64,000 bases of DNA from CAVTOO01 sp963736355 (GTDB lineage Bacteria; Pseudomonadota; Alphaproteobacteria; Rhizobiales; Xanthobacteraceae), in contig CAVTOO010000004.1 of the NCBI GenBank assembly GCA_963736355.1, positions 124,001-188,000 on the forward strand, read 5' to 3'. Made by a program: the position numbers and the translations under genes. Numbering within the stretch: position 1 is the stretch's first letter; each line of letters starts with the position of its first letter. Below the pieces are notes generated by a model. It saw only the letters and a program-made list of their open reading frames with translations, was not told the origin of the DNA and did not search any database. Below are positions 27,564 to 35,809 of this stretch, in pieces.

Positions 27564-27592
27564 GACGCCCCCGGACGTTATCCGGGGGCGTC
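27564..27592 (-). terminator. Intercistronic hairpin between fbpA and fbpB
   Basis: GACGCCCCCGGA and TCCGGGGGCGTC form a perfect 12-base stem around a 5-base loop. On the minus strand ATTTTACG follows. It would allow part of the transcripts to stop after fbpA, giving excess binding protein over permease, and would protect the fbpA 3' end. Confidence 0.7.
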
Positions 27593-27619
27593 GGAAGCCT
27601 TAACAGGGATAGCCCTTGG

Positions 27620-28678
27620 TTAGTTGTCGAAGCCGACCTTGTCGACCAGATCGGCCGCCGTCTTGCGATGCTTGGCGATCTCGACGAGCGGCATCTTGTC
27701 GGCGTTCAGCTTGCCGTAGCTTGCGACCGTCGGATTCAGCGCGACATTGGAGCCGACCGGATATTCGAAGTTCATGTCGGCATAGATGTGCTGCGCCTTT
27801 TCGCCGGCGAGCCATTCGGCCAGTTTCATGGCGTTGGCCTTGTTCGGCGCATTCTTCATCAACAGCACCGCGGACACGTTCACATGGGTGCCGCCGCCTT
27901 CAAAGGTCGGCAGGATCACGCGCGTTGCTTCGGCCCACGGCTTGCGGTCGGCTTCGACGTTCATCATCAGGCCCCAATAGTAGGTGTTGCCGATGCCGAG
28001 GTCGCACTTGCCGGCCGCGATGTCGCGCGCAGTCTCGCGGTCGCCGCCCGACGGCTTCTGCGCCAGATTGGCCTTGAGGCCGCGCAGCCAGGCTTCGGTC
28101 TTGGCTTCACCGTGCTTTGCCACCATCGCCGAGAACAGCGCGTTATTGTACATGTGCTGGCCCGAGCGAATGCAGATCTTGCCCTTCCACTTCGGATCGG
28201 CGAGTTCCTCATAGGTGATCGCCGTCTGCGGCACGCGCTCCTTCGAGGCGTAGACCACGCGGGCGCGCATCGACAGGCCGTACCACTGGCCGTTGGGATC
28301 GCGGAACTGCGGCGCCACGATCTCGTCGAGCACGGCCGACTTGATCGGCTGGGTGATGTCGGCGGCGAGCGCATCCTGAACGCGGCTGATATCGACGGTC
28401 AGCAGCAGGTCGGCAGGCGAGTTCGCGCCCTCGGTCTTGATGCGCTGCTCAAGGCCGGAGCTGGCCGAGACCACATTGACCTTGAGACCGGTGTCCTTGG
28501 TGAAGGCGTCGAGCAGCGGCTGGATCAGCTTGCCTTCGCGATAGGTGTAGAGATTGACCTCGCCGGTCTGCGCCTGAACCGGCGCGACGAACGTGTTGGA
28601 GCCGATGGTCACCGCCGCGAAGGGCGATGCCACGACAATAGCCGCGACGGCCAACGTTCTGGCGTTCAGTTGAATCAT
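27620..28678 (-). CDS. fbpA: Fe(III) ABC transporter substrate-binding protein
   Basis: A 352-residue periplasmic iron-binding protein with a signal peptide (about residues 1-36, ending APVQAQ). The mature part begins GEVNLYTYREGKLIQPLLDA. The iron-ligand tyrosine pair is in GIGNTYYWGLMM, as in FbpA/FutA. Loops such as RDPNGQWYGLSMRARVVYAS are typical. It is the first gene of an fbpA-fbpB operon; an Irr-type palindrome and a Fnr-like site lie upstream. It would deliver ferric iron to FbpB. Confidence 0.93.
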   Translation of the reverse strand: MIQLNARTLAVAAIVVASPFAAVTIGSNTFVAPVQAQTGEVNLYTYREGKLIQPLLDAFTKDTGLKVNVVSASSGLEQRIKTEGANSPADLLLTVDISRVQDALAADITQPIKSAVLDEIVAPQFRDPNGQWYGLSMRARVVYASKERVPQTAITYEELADPKWKGKICIRSGQHMYNNALFSAMVAKHGEAKTEAWLRGLKANLAQKPSGGDRETARDIAAGKCDLGIGNTYYWGLMMNVEADRKPWAEATRVILPTFEGGGTHVNVSAVLLMKNAPNKANAMKLAEWLAGEKAQHIYADMNFEYPVGSNVALNPTVASYGKLNADKMPLVEIAKHRKTAADLVDKVGFDN

Positions 28679-28783
28679 GTCCGCTCCGTTTTTAGCTTTG
28701 GGCTGCGCCTGTCAGCGTCGGCGTGTCTGGCCCGCTTTATGATCGGGCGTGATGTTCTTTGAGGAATCACGCCGGACTCGCAA

Positions 28784-28797
28784 GTGATCCAGGTCAA
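28784..28797 (-). promoter_or_regulatory. Fnr/FixK-like site upstream of fbpA
   Basis: On the minus strand the site reads TTGACCTGGATCAC, which matches the TTGA(T/C)-N4-(G/A)TCAA consensus except for the last base. It lies 106 bases before the fbpA start codon. Oxygen-responsive control of iron uptake is possible but the match is imperfect. Confidence 0.35.
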
Positions 28798-28832
28798 AAA
28801 CGGCGCCTGGATAGAGCGATTCCAAACTTTGA

Positions 28833-28849
28833 ATTAGAACGGTTCTAGA
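28833..28849. promoter_or_regulatory. Irr/ICE-like palindrome upstream of fbpA
   Basis: The site reads ATTAGAACGGTTCTAGA, a near-perfect palindrome resembling the rhizobial iron control element (TTTAGAA-N3-TTCTAAA type). The core TAGAAC-G-GTTCTA is perfectly symmetric. A weaker palindrome, ATTCCAAACTTTGAAT, lies at 28820-28835 next to it. Position upstream of the ferric-iron binding protein gene supports a role in iron-dependent control by Irr. Confidence 0.6.
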
Positions 28850-28888
28850 ATGAGGTTGCGATTTACAGGCCGGACAGCGTGTTTGGCG

Positions 28889-31780
28889 CTAGCGAGCCAG
28901 CGCTTGCCGCTGAATGGCGAAGATCACCTCGATCAGCGTGCCTGAATTCGGCGCGCTGCGAATATCGAATCTGGCCCGGTTGGCTTCGACCAGTGCGCGC
29001 GTCAAAGCCAGGCTCATGCCCGCGCCGCTGGCGCCGCCCTGTTCCGGGTTCGCCGCCATGCGGTGAGGTTCGGTTGCGGCACTGATATCCTGAGCGCTCA
29101 GGCCCGCACCGGTGTCGCGCACGCGCAACGCCACGTCGCCATTGTCGGTCAGCGCGGTTGAGACGATCACCTGTCCGCCGGCATGGTTGAGGCGGATCGA
29201 GGTCGCAATCAGATTCAGCACCACCTGGCGCAGCGTCCGTGTGTCCGCCGTGACGTGCGGCAACCCATGCGCCAGCGAGGTGCGAATGATGATCCGCTCC
29301 CGGTTGGCCTGCGGCTGCAGCGTCGCTGTGCACTGCTCGACGACATCGTTGAGCGCGATGGCGGTGAACGACAGATCGATCTTGCCGGTTTCGGCGCGCG
29401 ACAGGTTGCCCATGTCGTCGATCAGGCCGGCGACGCGTTCGCCGGAGGCGCGGATGTCTTTGAGATATTCGAGATAGCGCGGATTGCCGACCGGTCCGAA
29501 TTGTTCGCCGATCATGACATCGGCAAAGCCGATAATGGCGTTCAGCGGCGTGCGGATGTCGTGGCTGATGCGGCCGATCGCGTCCGACTTGGCATTGGCG
29601 GCCGTCTCTGCGCGTCGTCGTGCCGAGGCGAGTTCGGATTCGGTCGCTTTCGTATGCGACTGATCGATCATCCGCGCGGACACGCCGCCGCTCGGCAGGC
29701 GCGCGAGCGATAGCGAGACGGACAGCGTGCCGCCATCGCGGCGGCGAATTGTGACGTCGCGGTTCTGCGACGATGCAACGCCGCGTCCGGCGCCCTGCAG
29801 GGCTTCAAGCACCGGGTGACGGCTGCCGGTATCGAAGACGTCGGCGAATGACGTGCCGTGTAGCGTGTCGGAGCCAATTCCAAACATGGCTTCCGCGCTG
29901 CGGTTGCAGGTCAGGAAGCGCGCATCGGCATCCAGCATGACGATGCCGTCGCTCGTGGATTCGAGAACGGCGCGCAGATCGTTGCGTTCGCGTGCGGCCT
30001 CGTCGTCCTGTTTGGCGGCCGGCGGCGGCGCCTGGATCTCGGCTTGCTGCGGCATGACGACCAGCGCCGAGGCGGTCTCTCCGTCCCAGTTCACATTGAA
30101 CAGTTGAACGGGCACCGCGGCCTGCCCCTCGCGTGAGGTTGAGAGCGTCAGGCTGGAGCCGTTATCCGCATCGGCGGCATCGGACGTGATGACAAGGACG
30201 TCGAGCCCACCGACTTCCGCAAGCATGCTCAGATCGGCGTAGCCGACATGGTCGAGGAAAGCGCGGTTGGCGTAGAGTAGTTGGTCGACGCGATAGATCA
30301 GGACGCCAAGCGGCAGGCGTTCGATCAGCGGGCGTTCGTTGTTGGCGTCGCCGCGCACGGGTTCAACGGCAGCCGATGCGGTCGCGGCAGATTCGGTGGC
30401 GACGGTCTGCATAGGAGCGGCAGCTCCCGGCGATTGCGGCTGCAGGCGAGCCGCCAGTTGCCGTGCGATTTCGTCAAAGGCACGATTCTCGACCGGGCTC
30501 AGCGACGGCACACGCAACTCGCCCTTCGGTTCGGCCGGTGCCGGGAAGCGCACGACATTGCCGGGCGTGCTGACGATGCTCGGCGTGAACTCACGCGGCC
30601 GCTCCGCCATGGGCTCGGCCATTGTCTCAACGGTGGGTTCGGGTCCAAGCGCAACGGCATCGGGATCGCGGCACAGTCCGAAACCGCGATAGCCGGTGAA
30701 CTGCTTGTTGCCGTCGAAGATCGGCGCGCCGGACAGCTCGATGTTCACGCGACGGCTTTTGTCGAGCGGCCAGTCGGTCGGAACGCAATTCCATGTCTGA
30801 TGGGTGGCGAGCGCGTTGGCGACCTGCCCGTCGCGATCCAGCGTGAAGGCCGCGGCGATGTCGTGCCAGGGGCGCCCGAGGGCGGCCACCGTCGGGGCAT
30901 CCATGCGCGCGGTGAAATCGCCGCTCTCAACGAAGAAGCGTCCCTCGGCGTCGGTGCGCCAGACAAAACGGAGCGGGCGGATCAGCCCCTTGTCTCCGTT
31001 GCCTTGCGGCGATGATGTCTCGTTGCTCACCAATTCCCGAACTTTCACAATGTCCTGACTGAGCGCTTCCGACGTTGCGGGGCCTGCGTCAATCGTCGAA
31101 TGCGGCGGCTCCACAATTTGCAGGCCGGCGATGGGGGCGGCAAAGGGCAGAATAAAGGCGGCAGTTGCAGTCTCAGCCCCGTCGCCTAACCGGAATAGCC
31201 TGATTCTGGCCCGTTCGGTTGCTGCCTCTGCCCGCCCATCCTCTTCAAGAACATCGCGCGCGGCTGCAACGCCCAGTGCCTCCAGGCTTGCTGCCGGGCC
31301 GATGGCTGTCTGCGCGGTTTCCGTCGCGGCGGCGAGCACGCCGTCTGCGTCGAAGATCGCGATCGGCTCAATGACGCCGTTGATCAACCAGGCGAGGCGC
31401 TTGGCCAGGGGCAAGGCCCGCATGTCCATCGTCATCGCGACGATGAGGATTCCGACTGTGCCGCTGGCGAAAGTCAGGCGTGCGCACGAGCATGTGGTGC
31501 GCTGACCAAACGCAGCGCCGAAACCGTAAAGCCGTTCGAGCCGCGCTGTACCAGCCTGCGATAGCCGCGCCGCGAGTTGTGCGATCTCGTCGCGCATCTC
31601 GTCGTCTGGTGTGAAAGCGGCATGCGGATCTGCGATGTCGAACAGCGCTGCGCCGGCTGCGTTGGTCCATAGCAGCGCTGAGCCGTCGCGTGCGAAGAGC
31701 CATGCGCCGCGTCCGGCAATCGCATGCGCGGCGAGACGCGGATCGCGCAAAGCTTTTGTCTGGAAGGCATCACGGTCCAT
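28889..31780 (-). CDS. PAS-domain sensor histidine kinase, PdhS/PleC-like
   Basis: A 963-residue kinase with no clear membrane helix. A long N-terminal region holds PAS-like units, including PRLAAHAIAGRGAWLF near the start, a PAS near residue 505 (LPLGVLIYRVDQLLYANRAF) and another near 615 (LRAVLESTSDGIVMLDADAR). The phosphoacceptor His is at residue 740 in GRISHDIRTPLNAIIGFADV. The ATPase domain has DTGAGLS and GGASGAGMSLAL. The dimerisation helix EQFGPVGNPRYLEYLKDIRA matches the PdhS/PleC/DivJ group that feeds DivK and PleD in cell-cycle control. The ATG at 31780 is chosen; an in-frame start at 31828 exists. Confidence 0.88.
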   Translation of the reverse strand: MDRDAFQTKALRDPRLAAHAIAGRGAWLFARDGSALLWTNAAGAALFDIADPHAAFTPDDEMRDEIAQLAARLSQAGTARLERLYGFGAAFGQRTTCSCARLTFASGTVGILIVAMTMDMRALPLAKRLAWLINGVIEPIAIFDADGVLAAATETAQTAIGPAASLEALGVAAARDVLEEDGRAEAATERARIRLFRLGDGAETATAAFILPFAAPIAGLQIVEPPHSTIDAGPATSEALSQDIVKVRELVSNETSSPQGNGDKGLIRPLRFVWRTDAEGRFFVESGDFTARMDAPTVAALGRPWHDIAAAFTLDRDGQVANALATHQTWNCVPTDWPLDKSRRVNIELSGAPIFDGNKQFTGYRGFGLCRDPDAVALGPEPTVETMAEPMAERPREFTPSIVSTPGNVVRFPAPAEPKGELRVPSLSPVENRAFDEIARQLAARLQPQSPGAAAPMQTVATESAATASAAVEPVRGDANNERPLIERLPLGVLIYRVDQLLYANRAFLDHVGYADLSMLAEVGGLDVLVITSDAADADNGSSLTLSTSREGQAAVPVQLFNVNWDGETASALVVMPQQAEIQAPPPAAKQDDEAARERNDLRAVLESTSDGIVMLDADARFLTCNRSAEAMFGIGSDTLHGTSFADVFDTGSRHPVLEALQGAGRGVASSQNRDVTIRRRDGGTLSVSLSLARLPSGGVSARMIDQSHTKATESELASARRRAETAANAKSDAIGRISHDIRTPLNAIIGFADVMIGEQFGPVGNPRYLEYLKDIRASGERVAGLIDDMGNLSRAETGKIDLSFTAIALNDVVEQCTATLQPQANRERIIIRTSLAHGLPHVTADTRTLRQVVLNLIATSIRLNHAGGQVIVSTALTDNGDVALRVRDTGAGLSAQDISAATEPHRMAANPEQGGASGAGMSLALTRALVEANRARFDIRSAPNSGTLIEVIFAIQRQALAR

Positions 31781-32096
31781 GGGTTTTGGTACTGGTCCAC
31801 GCCCTCCGCGTCCACGAAGGCGCGCCAAAAGGGCGGATAAACCTTAATCCAGCCGAGCGGCGAATGTGACTGGATTTCGCTCACTGTGTTGCGGTGCGCC
31901 CGCCCATAAATAGCGAATCTGCCAAGAAAATCAGCAAGATGTGTTGCGATGCAATAAATATATTGCATCGCACAAGATTCTGTGCCATACAAGCTCACGA
32001 AATAAGCCTGATCCGATGACCGACTGCATCGACCTTGATCAACACTGAGATCGCTTGAGCCAACAGGCCGCAAGATCATCCCCCAAGGAGCCGACC
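31781..32096. other. Divergent intergenic region, kinase/phasin
   Basis: A region of 316 bases between divergent genes. It is clearly more AT-rich than its surroundings in 31900-32000. It holds the inverted repeat at 31945-31972 and the phasin ribosome site AAGGAG at 32084-32089. No small gene with a ribosome site was found. Confidence 0.6.
31945..31972. promoter_or_regulatory. Perfect inverted repeat, phasin operator candidate
   Basis: TGCGATGCAAT and ATTGCATCGCA form perfect 11-base arms around AAATAT. Each arm itself contains a TTGC-N3-GCA core, similar in layout to the CTGC-N3/4-GCAG sites bound by PhaR regulators. It lies about 125 bases before the phasin start, in an AT-rich stretch. 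Confidence 0.55.
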
Positions 32097-32534
32097 ATGA
32101 ATCAGTTCAACAATCCGATGTTTCCGAACGCCACGACGTCATTTGAAGTGCCGGGCGCCTTCCGCGAGTTCGCCGAAAAGGGCGTGAGCCAGGCGCGCGA
32201 GAACTATGAGCGTTTCAAGGAAACGGCTGACGACACCAATGGCGCGATCGAGGCCGTGTTCTCGGCCGCGACGAAGGGCGCCAATGCCTATAACGCCAAG
32301 CTCGTCGATATCGCCAAGACCAACACCAATGCGATGTTCGATCTGGCTGCCGCGCTGATCGGTGCGACCACCTTCAGCCAGGCTGCCGAGCTGATGACCG
32401 CCGCTTCGAAGACGCAGATCGAGACGCTGACCGCGCAGGGCCGCGAGCTCGCCGAGCTCGGCCAGAAGGTCGCGACCGAGACCGTCGAGCCGATCAAGGC
32501 CACGACCGCCAAGGCGTTCAAAAAGGTCGCCTGA
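32097..32534 (+). CDS. phaP: Phasin
   Basis: A 145-residue helical protein that coats polyhydroxyalkanoate granules. The phasin-type region runs through FREFAEKGVSQARENYERFK, TNGAIEAVFSAATKGANAYN and KTQIETLTAQGRELAELGQK. The Ala/Lys-rich C-terminus (KATTAKAFKKVA) is typical of rhizobial phasins. AAGGAG lies seven or eight bases before the ATG. A TTGC-type inverted repeat upstream and a strong terminator downstream frame it as a single-gene unit. Confidence 0.92.
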   Translation: MNQFNNPMFPNATTSFEVPGAFREFAEKGVSQARENYERFKETADDTNGAIEAVFSAATKGANAYNAKLVDIAKTNTNAMFDLAAALIGATTFSQAAELMTAASKTQIETLTAQGRELAELGQKVATETVEPIKATTAKAFKKVA

Positions 32535-32565
32535 GGCGCCCTTTCTTAACATTCTGGGGACATTC

Positions 32566-32593
32566 AGCCCGGGCTTCGGCCCGGGCTTTTTTA
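32566..32593 (+). terminator. Phasin terminator
   Basis: AGCCCGGGC and GCCCGGGCT form a 9-base stem with a TTCG tetraloop followed by TTTTT. This is a classic intrinsic terminator. Confidence 0.92.
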
Positions 32594-32694
32594 TAGCCTG
32601 AGGCCAAGGCCGCTCAGGGTTGCCAAAGGGCGGCATTGACCCTAGTTTCCGCCCGCCTGACGCGGGGCATTGAGCGCTTGTCGCGCTCCGTCAT

Positions 32695-32771
32695 GCAGCT
32701 GTAGCTCAGTTGGTTAGAGCGCCGGTCTGTGGATCCGGAGGTCGGTGGTTCGAGCCCACCCAGCTGTACCA
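32695..32771 (+). tRNA. tRNA-His (GTG anticodon)
   Basis: The 77-base gene folds as a cloverleaf. The acceptor stem pairs GCAGCTG with CAGCTGT, the D arm is GCTC..GAGC, the anticodon loop is CTGTGGA with anticodon GTG at 34-36, and the T arm is GGTGG-TTCGAGC-CCACC. The 3' CCA is encoded (32769-32771). The discriminator base is A73 and the base before G1 is T, so the usual G-1:C73 pair of bacterial tRNA-His is absent, as known for a group of alphaproteobacteria. The 31-39 pair is T-T. Confidence 0.95.
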
Positions 32772-33165
32772 TTCCCGTGCCTTAAGTCGCACGGCGGTAC
32801 GACCATCCCCGCCACGTACAAATTGCATCCGAAAAAGAAAAAGCCGGGCGCAAGCGCCCGGCAGTTTTTGGCAGCTCCATAAAAAAGAGCCACGCAATTA
32901 CCTTCAGAGGGATGTAACCGGAACGCCTGCCAGCGCTGGAGGAGGGGGAACTGCGCTGAGGCAGACGCCCGGTACGCGTTCACTCATGCGCCGCAAAATC
33001 GGTTGCGACAACGCTGAACCCGGCATGCCAGTCATGCATCAGAGGGCAGCTTGAAAAGTGCTGAAAATACAGCGTTTCCAACGGCTCAGCGGATTTGGAG
33101 ATGCGTCGAATTGTCAGGGAAATTGCAGCATTGGCGGAACCGCGCAACTGCGCGGACCACCGTCT
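32772..33165. other. Intergenic region after tRNA-His
   Basis: A stretch of about 394 bases without a supported gene. It contains the terminator at 32843-32869. The rest, up to the end of the LysR gene, has short open frames with no ribosome site and no recognisable product. A possible structured RNA cannot be excluded but no conserved fold is recognised. Confidence 0.5.
32843..32869. terminator. Terminator after tRNA-His
   Basis: GCCGGGCGC and GCGCCCGGC form a 9-base stem around AA, followed by AGTTTTT on the plus strand and preceded by an A-rich stretch, so it could act in both directions. Confidence 0.88.
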
Positions 33166-34056
33166 TCAGCCAGGCCAGCGCTGCGCCTTGGAGACGATGA
33201 AGTCGCGGAATACCTGCACGCGCGCGACGGACTTCAGCTCCTCCGGATAAACGAAGTAGGTGTCGATCGCGAGCGCGTCGGATTCGCCGAACAGTTGCAC
33301 CAGATTTTGCTGTTCGACGAGATAATCGGGGAGCGTCGCGATGCCGAGCCCGCTGGCGCAGGCCCGTACCAGTCCCAGCACTGTGTTGACCTTGAAATAG
33401 GGCTCGCGCGGTCCGCGACCGTTGCGGCCGGCTTCGATCAGCCAGTTGCGGTTCTGCAAATGCGGCGGCACCTGCGGATCGCTCAGAAGCACGATGCGGT
33501 GCTGGTCGAGGTCTTCCAGCGCGCGCGGCGTGCCGAAGCGCTTGATGTAGTCGGGCGAGCAATAGGCGTGGAAGCCGATCGTGAAGAGCTTGCGCTGGAT
33601 CAGGTCGGGCTGCGTCGGCTTGCGGGTGCGGATGGCGACGTCGGCCTCGCGCATCGACAGGTCCAGCTCTTCATCCGTGACCATCAGCGTGACGCGGATG
33701 TCGGGATAAAGTCCGGTGAATTCGCCAAGGCGCGGGATCAGCCAGTTGATGCCGAGACCGGGCGTTGTCGTCACCTTCAGATCGCCGCTGGGGCGCTCGC
33801 GGCTGTCGGTCAGTTTGGCTCGCGCCGCCTGCAGCTGCATGAACACGTCATGCGCCGCGCGGAACAGAAGATCGCCCTGTTCGGTCAGGATCAATCCGCG
33901 TGCGTGGCGGTGAAACAGCGAGACCGAAAGCTCCGTTTCAAGCGCGCTGACCTGCCGCGACACAGCCGATTGCGACAGCCCCAACTGCTCGCCGGCATGC
34001 GTAAAGCTGCCGGCCTCGGCGGCCGCATGAAAGACCTTCAGCTTATCCCAGTCCAT
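33166..34056 (-). CDS. LysR-family transcriptional regulator
   Basis: A 296-residue regulator. The N-terminal winged helix reads MDWDKLKVFHAAAEAGSFTH and LGLSQSAVSRQVSALETELS. The C-terminal effector domain starts near residue 90 (TTPGLGINWLIPRLGEF). The ATG at 34056 is preferred, although the frame is open to an ATG at 34083. It lies on the same strand downstream of trxB with 48 bases between and is probably cotranscribed with it. The effector and targets are unknown. Confidence 0.88.
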   Translation of the reverse strand: MDWDKLKVFHAAAEAGSFTHAGEQLGLSQSAVSRQVSALETELSVSLFHRHARGLILTEQGDLLFRAAHDVFMQLQAARAKLTDSRERPSGDLKVTTTPGLGINWLIPRLGEFTGLYPDIRVTLMVTDEELDLSMREADVAIRTRKPTQPDLIQRKLFTIGFHAYCSPDYIKRFGTPRALEDLDQHRIVLLSDPQVPPHLQNRNWLIEAGRNGRGPREPYFKVNTVLGLVRACASGLGIATLPDYLVEQQNLVQLFGESDALAIDTYFVYPEELKSVARVQVFRDFIVSKAQRWPG

Positions 34057-34104
34057 GTCGAGAGATCCGTTCCGGCGCTTCATTGGTTTCTGTTTGACCC
34101 GTTC

Positions 34105-35070
34105 TTATTCGGCAGCCGCGCGCTGGCTCTCATGCGCGGCGAGAAAGCGTTCGGCTTCGAGTGCGGCCATGCAGCCCATGCCGGCGGCGGTCACGGCCTG
34201 ACGGTAGGTTTCGTCGGCGACGTCGCCGGCGGCAAATACGCCCGGCACCGACGTTGCGGTCGAATGCGGCGCGACCTGCACGTAGCCGGATTTGGTCAAT
34301 TGAAGCTGGGTGGCCACGAGTTCGGTCGAGGGGCTGTGGCCGATGGCGATGAACACGCCGTCGACCTTGCGCTCGGAAATCGCGCCGCTCTTGATGTTCT
34401 TCAGGCGCACCGTGGTGACCTTCAGCGGATTGGTCTCGCCGTCGATTTCGTCCAGCGTCGTGTCCCAGATCACTTCGATCTTGGGGTGCTTGAACAGACG
34501 GTCCTGCAGGATGCGTTCGGCGCGGAAGTGGTCGCGGCGATGCACGACCGTCACCTTCGAGGCGAAATTGGTCAGGAACAGCGCTTCCTCGACCGCGGTG
34601 TTGCCGCCGCCGACGACGATGACTTCCTTGTTGCGATAGAAAAAGCCGTCGCAGGTGGCGCAGGCGGAGACGCCGAAGCCCTTGAACTTCTCCTCCGACG
34701 CCATTTCGAGCCAGCGCGCCTGCGCGCCGGTCGCCAGAACGAGGGTGTCGGCCAGATAGATGTCGCCGGAATCGAGCGTCAGGCGGAACGGCCGCGACGA
34801 CAGGTCGACATTGTTGACGTGGTCGGTGACGATCTGGGTGCCGACATGACGCGCCTGCGCCTCCATCTGCTCCATCAGCCACGGGCCCTGGATGACGTCG
34901 GCGAAGCCGGGATAGTTTTCCACATCGGTGGTGATGGTGAGCTGTCCGCCCGGCTGAATGCCCTGAATTAGAACCGGCTCAAGCATGGCGCGCGCCGCAT
35001 AGATGGCGGCGGTGTAGCCGGCGGGGCCGGAGCCTATAATGACCAGTTTGGCATGGGTCGTCGATGCCAT
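34105..35070 (-). CDS. trxB: Thioredoxin-disulfide reductase
   Basis: A 321-residue flavoenzyme that reduces thioredoxin with NADPH. The redox-active pair is CATC (in FGVSACATCDGFFYRN), the FAD motif is KLVIIGSGPAGYTAAIYAAR, and the NADPH motif is IVVGGGNTAVEEALF. C-terminal GVFAAGDVADETYRQAVTAA is also diagnostic. It is divergent from an Lrp-type regulator and upstream of the LysR gene. The length matches low-molecular-weight TrxB. Confidence 0.97.
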   Translation of the reverse strand: MASTTHAKLVIIGSGPAGYTAAIYAARAMLEPVLIQGIQPGGQLTITTDVENYPGFADVIQGPWLMEQMEAQARHVGTQIVTDHVNNVDLSSRPFRLTLDSGDIYLADTLVLATGAQARWLEMASEEKFKGFGVSACATCDGFFYRNKEVIVVGGGNTAVEEALFLTNFASKVTVVHRRDHFRAERILQDRLFKHPKIEVIWDTTLDEIDGETNPLKVTTVRLKNIKSGAISERKVDGVFIAIGHSPSTELVATQLQLTKSGYVQVAPHSTATSVPGVFAAGDVADETYRQAVTAAGMGCMAALEAERFLAAHESQRAAAE

Positions 35071-35310
35071 TGCGGCTATCCTTCTCGAATATCAGCGATT
35101 TTTGCGCGATCCCGGCCTTCGCAGCGGAATCGGGGAGTGGCAATCATTCGTTCTGTGCAATTTAGTCCATCGTCGCAGCTATGCAAGTAACGCAGTACGG
35201 AGCAAACGCCAGCGCGACGGTACTTGGTTACTTTCAGGTCACGCAATATTATTTCGTTTCTGGCGAAGCTGGCCTACAACTAACCGACTCACGGTTTTGG
35301 GGCGCTTCCG

Positions 35311-35799
35311 GTGGTGGCCGATCTCGACAATATCGACCTGATGATCCTGAAAGAGCTTCAGGACGATGGCCGCATGACCAATGTGGAGCTGGCGCGCCGT
35401 GTCGGCATCTCGCCGCCGCCCTGTCTGCGGCGCGTGCGCGCGCTCGAGGAGAAGGGCTACATCCACGGCTATCGTGGGCTGCTCGACGAGCGCAAGCTCG
35501 GCTTCGCGGTCACGGCCTTTGCGCAGGTGCATCTGTCGAGCCAGGCGGACACCGACCTGCGCGCGTTCGAGGAGTTCGTGCGCAGCGAGCCCTTGGTGCG
35601 CGAATGCTGGATGCTCTCGGGCGAGACCGACTTCACCCTCAAATGCACCGCACCCGATCTCGACACCTTCCAGCAACTCGTGGCGCGGCTGACGGCAGCG
35701 CCCTATGTGCGCAACGTCAAGACGTCGCTGGTGCTGCGCAACTCCAAGAACGCACCGAGCGTGCCGCTCGACATTCCGCCGCAGGCCAAAACGTTATGA
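35311..35799 (+). CDS. Lrp/AsnC-family transcriptional regulator
   Basis: A 162-residue regulator with an N-terminal helix-turn-helix (MTNVELARRVGISPPPCLRR) and a C-terminal RAM ligand-binding domain (LGFAVTAFAQVHLSSQA to the end). The double GTG at 35311-35316 provides the start. The promoter region upstream (35180-35310) is AT-rich for this genome. The TauE-like carrier gene begins 11 bases after its stop, so the regulator and carrier are likely cotranscribed. The ligand is probably an amino acid, by family only. Confidence 0.9.
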   Translation: MVADLDNIDLMILKELQDDGRMTNVELARRVGISPPPCLRRVRALEEKGYIHGYRGLLDERKLGFAVTAFAQVHLSSQADTDLRAFEEFVRSEPLVRECWMLSGETDFTLKCTAPDLDTFQQLVARLTAAPYVRNVKTSLVLRNSKNAPSVPLDIPPQAKTL

Positions 35800-35809
35800 G
35801 CAAGGCTCC

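Noticed and set aside
32034..32044. TTGATCAA sequence upstream of phasin as a Fnr box
   Set aside because: The half-sites abut without the required four-base spacer.
32710..33054. Short plus-strand reading frame across tRNA-His
   Set aside because: It overlaps the tRNA and a terminator and has no ribosome site.
33058..34971. 637-residue plus-strand reading frame
   Set aside because: It runs antisense across the LysR and trxB genes, both of which have clear family motifs and starts. The frame is open because of high GC content.
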